From: CAYLZW01 sp964388085
GTDB taxonomy: Bacteria > Myxococcota > UBA727 > CAYLZW01
Assembly: GCA_964388085.1 (NCBI GenBank)
Contig: CAYLZW010000023.1
Span: 1-36,479, forward strand
Length of the DNA stretch: 36,479 bases
Direction of reading: 5' to 3'
Part shown: one piece after another, positions 32,051 to 36,479 of the stretch
Position numbering within the stretch: the stretch's first letter is position 1
How the letters are laid out: each line of letters opens with the position of its first letter
Notes under the pieces: model-generated
Told to the model about the DNA's origin: nothing
Seen by the model: the letters and a program-made list of their open reading frames with translations, nothing else
Database searches by the model: none
Made by a program: the position numbers and the translations under genes

Positions 32051-32070
32051 ACGGGGTCACGACGGGGTCA
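32051..32070. repeat. Direct repeat ACGGGGTCA, 11-base period
   Basis: ACGGGGTCA occurs at 32051-32059 and 32062-32070, one helical turn apart, 13 bases upstream of the molybdoenzyme operon start. Spacing on one DNA face suggests a dimeric or tandem regulator site. No regulator can be named. Confidence 0.4.
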
Positions 32071-32121
32071 GGCTACCCAGCGCGGCCGCGCTCCTCACCT
32101 TTATTCGGCCGTTGCGGGCCC

Positions 32122-32153
32122 GTTCCAGACGATTCGATTTGGAACACCTGTTC
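32122..32153. promoter_or_regulatory. Nested inverted repeats upstream of ric
   Basis: GTTCCA (32122-32127) and TGGAAC (32140-32145) are inverted with 12 bases between; GAACACCTGTTC (32142-32153) is a second, perfect inverted repeat overlapping the right arm. They lie ~55 bases upstream of the ric -24 element, where sigma-54 activators bind. The second also resembles GAAC-N4-GTTC LexA-type boxes, though nothing here suggests SOS control. Confidence 0.4.
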
Positions 32154-32206
32154 GGCACGCAGGGCGGAGGCCTCGGCGCGCCGCCCGATGGAGCGGGCCC
32201 GAGAGT

Positions 32207-32222
32207 TGGCGCGACTTCTGCG
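32207..32222 (+). promoter_or_regulatory. Sigma-54 promoter candidate for ric
   Basis: TGGCGCGACTTCTGCG has TGGC and CTGC with ten-base GG/GC spacing, 46 bases ahead of the ATG at 32253. The A of the -24 GGCAC is G and the last base of the -12 is G, so the match is moderate. Confidence 0.5.
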
Positions 32223-32252
32223 TACAGCGATGCGACCGGCACAGGAGAACCC

Positions 32253-32942
32253 ATGTTCGATCGCCAACAGTCCATCGCCTCCCTCGTGCTCGAGCACAGC
32301 GAGTGCGCCCCCATCCTGCAGCGCCACCGCCTCGACTACTGCTGCCGCGGTCAGCTGAGCCTCGAGGAGGCCTGCGCCGCGCGAGGCGTCGACAGCGAGG
32401 CGCTCGTGGCCGAGCTCACGCGCGCCATCGACGCCCGCCGCGGCCGGCCCGACGACGATCCGCGCGCGCTCTCGACCAAGGCGCTCGTCGACCACATCGT
32501 CGGCACGCACCACGAGTACCTGCGCGAGGCGCTCCCCTTCGTGCAGGGCCTCGCCGCCAAGGTCAGCCGCGTACACGGCGAGCACAACCCCAAGCTGCGC
32601 GAGCTCGACACCGTCGTCCGGGAGCTGGCCACGACGCTGCTGCCGCACCTCGACAGCGAGGAGGCGGAGCTGTTCCCCGCCTTGCTCGAAGAGGCGCCCG
32701 AGCTCGCGAAGCTCGAGGTGGAGCTCGCGTCCATGCGCGAGGAGCACCTCGAGGTGGCGGCTCTCCTCGAGCGCCTGCGTAACGCCAGCGAGGACTTCGC
32801 GCTGCCCGACTGGGCCTGCAACAGCTACCGCACGCTGTTCTCGGAGCTCGAGCAGCTCGAGGGCGATCTCTTGACGCACGTCCACCTCGAGAACCACGTC
32901 CTACAGCCGCGCTTTGTCGCGAGCGGACCCGCGGCGGCCTGA
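32253..32942 (+). CDS. ric: RIC/YtfE/ScdA di-iron repair of iron centres protein
   Basis: 229 residues; ATG after AGGAGAA. The N-terminal ScdA domain has CAPILQRHRLDYCCRGQ with the Cys30-Cys31 pair typical of RIC. The hemerythrin domain follows with His/Glu ligands in HIVGTHHEYLREALP, RVHGEHNPKL, LPHLDSEEAELFPALL, MREEHLEVAALL and LTHVHLENHVLQPRF. RIC proteins restore Fe-S clusters and iron enzymes damaged by NO or peroxide and are NO-induced in many bacteria. Full family length. A sigma-54-like promoter and inverted repeats precede it. Probably co-transcribed with the CBS protein 53 bases on. Confidence 0.96.
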   Translation: MFDRQQSIASLVLEHSECAPILQRHRLDYCCRGQLSLEEACAARGVDSEALVAELTRAIDARRGRPDDDPRALSTKALVDHIVGTHHEYLREALPFVQGLAAKVSRVHGEHNPKLRELDTVVRELATTLLPHLDSEEAELFPALLEEAPELAKLEVELASMREEHLEVAALLERLRNASEDFALPDWACNSYRTLFSELEQLEGDLLTHVHLENHVLQPRFVASGPAAA

Positions 32943-32995
32943 GCGCGGACGAGGGGGTGACGTCGATGGTGTCCTTGCAGAAGGAGCGCAGCACG

Positions 32996-33661
32996 ATGAG
33001 CCGACAGCCGGTGAAGGCCTGCGTGACGACGTCGGCGAAGGGCGACGTCGCCCAGCGCCTCATCGTGTTTTGCCGCGAGCGCGGCAGCGTGATCCCTTTC
33101 GAGGAGTGCGCCGACTGCGCGCGCTGCAGCGGCTGGGTGCTCGACGAAGGGCGCGCGCACAGCTTCGTGCTCTGTGAGCCCAACGCCGACGACGAGACCG
33201 AGCCCGACGGGGAGCCGGTGGACGAGCTGGACGCGCTGCTCGGCACGCCCGTGCGCGACGTCATGACCCTCGGCGTGCGCTGCGTGGCGACCGACCTGCC
33301 GCTCCCGCGGCTGTTGACGCTGCTCGCCGAGGCCGGGGTGTCGGGCGCTCCCGTCGTCGACGAGAGCGGACGGCCGCTCGGCATGGTGAGCCAGACCGAC
33401 GTGGTGCGCGCCTGCGCGGCGCAAGCGGCGGGACAGGACGACGTCAGGGGCGGCGCCGTCCGCTCGACGGTGCAGGACATCATGACGCCGCTCTGCTTCA
33501 CCCTCCGCGAGCAGACGCCGCTCGCGCACGCGGCCGCGCTGATGGCCTATGAGGGCGTCCACCGCGCGCCTGTCCTCGACGCCGAAGGCCGTGTCACCGG
33601 CATCGTGTCGTCCTTTGACGTCATGCGTCGCGTCGCCCTGGTCGCCGGCCACAGGCCCTGA
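32996..33661 (+). CDS. Two-CBS-domain protein with N-terminal Cys cluster
   Basis: 221 residues from ATG 32996 (AAGGAG nine bases ahead); an in-frame ATG at 32966 and GTG at 32957 are possible, adding 10-13 residues. Residues ~18-55 carry VFCRERG, EECADCARCSGW and FVLCEP, five Cys that could bind zinc or an Fe-S cluster. Two CBS domains follow: VRDVMTLGVRCVATDLPL...GMVSQTDVVRA and VQDIMTPLCFTLREQTPL...GIVSSFDVMRR. CBS pairs bind adenine nucleotides and regulate partners; as a stand-alone protein its target is unknown. A Cys cluster joined to CBS domains after ric could make it a redox or NO-sensitive energy sensor, which is speculation. Confidence 0.85.
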   Translation: MSRQPVKACVTTSAKGDVAQRLIVFCRERGSVIPFEECADCARCSGWVLDEGRAHSFVLCEPNADDETEPDGEPVDELDALLGTPVRDVMTLGVRCVATDLPLPRLLTLLAEAGVSGAPVVDESGRPLGMVSQTDVVRACAAQAAGQDDVRGGAVRSTVQDIMTPLCFTLREQTPLAHAAALMAYEGVHRAPVLDAEGRVTGIVSSFDVMRRVALVAGHRP

Positions 33662-33784
33662 CTGCGGGTCGCCTTGCGTGGGATTGCGCGAAATGACACA
33701 GCAGCGTGTGGCATCTCCCCCAGGCAAGCCTTCGCGCGCGCGCCGGCCGCGCGCCCCTCGTCGACAAGGTGACGCTGCGCGCTC

Positions 33785-33800
33785 TGGCACGGACGGTGCT
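33785..33800 (+). promoter_or_regulatory. Sigma-54 promoter candidate for the NtrC-type regulator gene
   Basis: TGGCACGGACGGTGCT contains a perfect -24 box (TGGCACG) and GTGCT at -12 with ten-base spacing, 73 bases before the GTG at 33873. The best -24 match in the window. It implies that this regulator or another sigma-54 activator controls the gene. Confidence 0.65.
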
Positions 33801-33872
33801 CATGCAGCCACGTCAGGACGAGCGAGCCCGCCACCAGAGCGGTGGCCGCCTGCGCTCTCCTCGGAGGCGACC

Positions 33873-35231
33873 GTGCCCGACCGCATTCTGGTCTGTGACG
33901 ATGAAGAGCTCATTCGGTGGTCGCTGCGCGAGCATCTGACGCAGGGCGGCTACGAGGTGGAGACGGCCGAGGACGGCGCCGCCTGCCTCGACCTCTACGC
34001 GCGCACGTCGCCGGACGCGATCATCCTCGACCTGAAGATGCCGAAGGTGGACGGCCTGACGACGCTGCGGAACATCCGCGAGACCGACCCCGAGACGCCG
34101 GTCATCGTCATCACGGCGCACGGCGCGGTGGACTCCGCCGTCGAGGCCACCAAGCTCGGCGCCAACGCCTACCTCTCGAAGCCCTTCGATCTGCGCGAGG
34201 TGTCGCTGCAGCTCGAGCGCGCGCTGGCGTCGAGCCGGCTGCAGCGGGAGGTCCGCTACCTGCGCGGGCAGCGTCACGGCTACGAGCGCATCGTCGGGGA
34301 CAGCCCGGCCATGCGACGGGTGTTCGAGACCCTCGAGCGCCTCGAGAAGGTAGACGCGCCGACGGTCCTCGTGCAGGGCGAGTCGGGCACCGGGAAGGAC
34401 CTCGTCGCGCAGGCCATTCACACGCGCGGTCCTCGTCGAGACATGCCCTATATGGAGATCGACTGCGCCTCGCTGCCCGAGCAGCTCATCGAGAGCGAGC
34501 TGTTCGGCCACGAGCGCGGCAGCTTCACGGACGCCAAGAGCACCAAGCGCGGGCTGTTCGAGGTCGCCAAGGGCGGCGTCATCTTCCTCGACGAGATCGG
34601 CGAGATGAGCCAGGGCACGCAGGCGAAGCTTTTGCGCGCGCTCGAGAACCGTCGCTTCAAGCGCGTCGGCGGCGTCACGGACCTCCCCCTCGACGCGGCC
34701 GTCATCGCGGCCACCAACCGCAACCTGCGCGAAGAGGTGAAGGCGGGCAAGTTCCGCGAGGACCTGTTCTTCCGCCTGAACGTCATCCCGATCGAGATCC
34801 CGCCGCTGCGCCAGCGCTCCAGCGACATTCCGCTCATCCTCGACGTGCTGCTCGAGCGCTTCAACAAGGAGCTCGGCAGGAACGTCGAGGGCATCGCCGA
34901 GGACGCGCTGCAGTGCCTCGAGCGCTATCCGTGGCCGGGCAACGTGCGCGAGCTGAAGAACATGATCGAGCGCATCGTCATCCTGCACGCCGACGCCGAC
35001 GTCGTCCGCCTCGAGCACCTGCCGCCCGAGCTGAAGGGCGCGGCCGCGAACGGGGCCTCGGCCGGCTGTCCCTATGAGCTGCCGGAGGACGGCGTCGACC
35101 TCGAGGCGGTGGAGCGCGGCCTGCTCGCGCAAGCGCTCGAGCGCACCTCCGGCAACCAATCGCAAGCGGCCCGCCTGCTCGGCATCTCGCGCTATGCGCT
35201 GCGCTACCGCATGGAGAAGTACGCCATCTAG
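33873..35231 (+). CDS. NtrC-family response regulator, sigma-54 dependent, with GSFTDA loop
   Basis: 452 residues from a GTG preceded by GGAGG. Receiver domain at ~4-118: DDEE acidic pocket, Asp53 in ILDLKMP as phosphoacceptor, ITAHG and YLSKPF. AAA+ domain: Walker A GESGTGKD (169-176), Walker B VIFLDEIGE (~237-244), ATNRNLREEV, RYPWPGNVRELKNM. The sigma-54 contact loop, usually GAFTGA, reads GSFTDA (216-221). A Fis-type helix-turn-helix ends it (NQSQAARLLGISRYALRYRM). It converges with a globin-coupled histidine kinase, its likely partner. With sigma-54 motifs at many promoters here it is a candidate master regulator beside the NorR-like protein. The altered loop might affect how it engages sigma-54. 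Confidence 0.92.
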   Translation: MPDRILVCDDEELIRWSLREHLTQGGYEVETAEDGAACLDLYARTSPDAIILDLKMPKVDGLTTLRNIRETDPETPVIVITAHGAVDSAVEATKLGANAYLSKPFDLREVSLQLERALASSRLQREVRYLRGQRHGYERIVGDSPAMRRVFETLERLEKVDAPTVLVQGESGTGKDLVAQAIHTRGPRRDMPYMEIDCASLPEQLIESELFGHERGSFTDAKSTKRGLFEVAKGGVIFLDEIGEMSQGTQAKLLRALENRRFKRVGGVTDLPLDAAVIAATNRNLREEVKAGKFREDLFFRLNVIPIEIPPLRQRSSDIPLILDVLLERFNKELGRNVEGIAEDALQCLERYPWPGNVRELKNMIERIVILHADADVVRLEHLPPELKGAAANGASAGCPYELPEDGVDLEAVERGLLAQALERTSGNQSQAARLLGISRYALRYRMEKYAI

Positions 35232-35264
35232 CGTCCAAGGAGGCCGCGCCCCTCTCGCACGGCC

Positions 35265-36479
35265 TTACTCGACGACGGGCAGCCTCACTTCGAAGCAGGC
35301 GCCGCCGAGGGGGCTCGCCTCCTGCGAGAGCTCGAGCGTGCCGCCCATGGCCTCGACCGACTTGCGCGCGACGCTGAGGCCGAGGCCGGTGCCGCGGTTC
35401 TTCGTCGTGAAGAAGGGCTCGAACAGGCGCGCGCGCACCTCGGGGCTGATGCCGCCGCCGTCATCGGCGACGTCGACGCGGCCGTCGTGTACGCGGATGA
35501 GCACGCGCTCGGCGCCGGCTTGATAGGCGTTCTGCACCAAATTCAAGAGCACCTGCGAGAGCAGCAGGCGATCGCCGACGGCGTAGCCCGCGCCCTCGAC
35601 GTCGGGCGCGCCGAGACCCGCGGCGGTGACGTCGGTGCCGGTCTGCCGCGCGGCCAGCGCGAGATCGAATTTCACGCGCTGGGCGTTCAGCGGCCGGGCG
35701 AAGCTGAGCAGCTCGCTGACGAGCTGGTCGAGGCGCTTGATCTGATCCTGCACCTTGTCGAGCACCTCCCGGCGACGATCGTCGGGCGGCAGCGAGCTCG
35801 CGATGACCTGCATGGTGCCGGAGAAGCCCGCCAAAGGGTTCCGCAGCTCGTGCGCCACCGACGCCGCCATGGTGCCGAGCTTCGAGAGGTACTTGGCGTG
35901 CTGGATGCGGCCTTCGGCGGCGACGCTCTCGGTCAGGTCCTCGGCGGCGATCATGGCCGACGCCATGCGGTGCTCGAGCGGCAGCACCGTCAAGCGATAC
36001 ACGCGCAGGCCCGACGACAAGGGCACGTCGACGCGCGGCAGCACCATCTCGCGCGAGGTCTCCCGCACGCGCTCGATGTGACGACGCAGCTCGGTCGCGG
36101 CGAGGAAGGCGGGATCGAGCGCCTCCTCGAGCGGCAGGCCGACACACGGGTCCGTGCGGAACAAGCGCTGGCGGCTCGGCGTGTGCGAGCTGACCCGGCC
36201 CTCGGGATCGAGCAGAAACGCCGTCAGCGGCAGGTTCGCGAACAAGAGGGCGCCGAGCTCCTGCAGCTCCTCGCGCTCGTGCTCTTGCATGAAGGTGCCG
36301 ACCATGACGGCGAGCTCGATGTCGCAGATGCGGCCGAGGGAGAGGCGGGTGAGCTCGCGCGTGGGCTCGCTCAGCGACTCCTGCGCGACGCGCTCGAGGT
36401 CACGGCGGATGAGGTTCATCGCCGTGAACATGTACTGCTGCGGCAGGCGCACGCGCACGTGCACGCGGCCGATGTTGAG
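35265..36479 (-). CDS. Globin-coupled sensor histidine kinase, 5' end missing
   Basis: 404 residues are visible; the frame runs off the window end. The first ~60 residues are the end of a globin-coupled sensor domain: IGRVHVRVRLPQQYM matches the segment with the proximal heme His (visible His7) in such sensors, and a helix follows (AMNLIRRDLERV). A PAS-like region follows (ANLPLTAFLLDPEGRV, VYRLTVLPLEH). Kinase core: H-box ASVAHELRNPLAGFSG (His ~210), N-box LNLVQNAYQAG, VADDGGGISPEV, and TTKNRGTGLGLSVARK. A globin kinase of this kind is known from Anaeromyxobacter and senses O2; NO or CO can also bind. The sigma-54 response regulator converging on it at 33873 is the probable target. No membrane segment in the visible part. 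Confidence 0.88.
   Translation of the reverse strand, partial: LNIGRVHVRVRLPQQYMFTAMNLIRRDLERVAQESLSEPTRELTRLSLGRICDIELAVMVGTFMQEHEREELQELGALLFANLPLTAFLLDPEGRVSSHTPSRQRLFRTDPCVGLPLEEALDPAFLAATELRRHIERVRETSREMVLPRVDVPLSSGLRVYRLTVLPLEHRMASAMIAAEDLTESVAAEGRIQHAKYLSKLGTMAASVAHELRNPLAGFSGTMQVIASSLPPDDRRREVLDKVQDQIKRLDQLVSELLSFARPLNAQRVKFDLALAARQTGTDVTAAGLGAPDVEGAGYAVGDRLLLSQVLLNLVQNAYQAGAERVLIRVHDGRVDVADDGGGISPEVRARLFEPFFTTKNRGTGLGLSVARKSVEAMGGTLELSQEASPLGGACFEVRLPVVE

Noticed and set aside
33733..33755. GC-rich palindrome-like run upstream of the NtrC-type gene as a terminator
   Set aside because: The symmetry breaks two bases from the centre and no T run follows; it reads as simple CG alternation.
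1..36479. Mobile elements, CRISPR arrays, tRNA or rRNA genes
   Set aside because: No transposase or integrase motif, no regular repeat-spacer array and no cloverleaf or rRNA-like stretch was seen by eye on either strand; a covariance search was not possible.

Overview
The window is very GC-rich, almost fully coding, and bacterial. It is dominated by genes for reducing, sensing and surviving nitrogen oxides. The gene set (sigma-54 enhancer-binding proteins, a globin-coupled histidine kinase, GMC and nitronate monooxygenase enzymes, a DUF6755-Rieske-molybdoenzyme operon, codon use saturated with G/C) fits a Myxococcota-like or other deltaproteobacterial-type genome. I cannot fix the taxon from sequence alone. 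I found no tRNA, rRNA, CRISPR array or insertion sequence.

Layout. 1-2031 (+): the 3' end of a copper nitrite reductase fused to a cytochrome c (nirK), then nirV and a Sco copper chaperone. 2107-2784 (+): a hemolysin III/PAQR membrane protein behind a perfect palindrome. 2952-5572 (+): nadA-nadB, with the nadA Shine-Dalgarno inside a perfect hairpin. 5604-7223 (-): a NorR-like NO-sensing sigma-54 activator. 7367-13561 (+), divergent from it: a six-gene operon encoding a hemerythrin, a one-helix protein, a CuA subunit II, a heme-copper subunit I, a membrane SenC/Sco and a large cytochrome b-ferredoxin-MvhD fusion. The heme-copper pair matches the NorSY (sNOR) type of nitric oxide reductase. 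13760-15232 (-): a nitronate monooxygenase-like protein. 15494-18409 (+): a three-gene cytochrome/GMC dehydrogenase operon. 18381-19760 (-): tryptophanase. 19963-21369 (+): hemN. 21351-22586 (-): nnrS. 22916-26078 (+): a DUF59 protein, two polytopic proteins reminiscent of NnrS and a hemerythrin. 25985-32038 (-): an operon for a cytosolic NasC/NarB-like molybdoenzyme with a four-cluster ferredoxin, Rieske protein, cytochrome b, DUF6755 protein and a TDT-family transporter. 32253-33661 (+): the RIC/YtfE di-iron repair protein and a CBS protein. 33873-35231 (+): an NtrC-type response regulator. 35265-36479 (-): a truncated globin-coupled histidine kinase.

How it fits together. NirK makes NO, the sNOR-type enzyme removes it, and hemerythrins, RIC, NnrS and the DUF59 protein would protect or repair metal centres. 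HemN supplies heme without O2. Control looks centred on sigma-54: I can place -24/-12 elements (GG-N10-GC with TTGC-like -12) in front of norR, the NOR operon, the nitronate monooxygenase, the cytochrome/GMC operon, hemN, nnrS, the DUF59 operon, ric and the NtrC-type gene. Two of the divergent intergenic regions (15233-15493 and 22587-22915) carry the same elements in the same order, including an identical 15-mer, and look like copies of one bidirectional control module. The most novel-looking parts are the cytochrome b-ferredoxin-MvhD fusion tied to the NO reductase, this sigma-54 promoter network, and the globin kinase beside a sigma-54 regulator.
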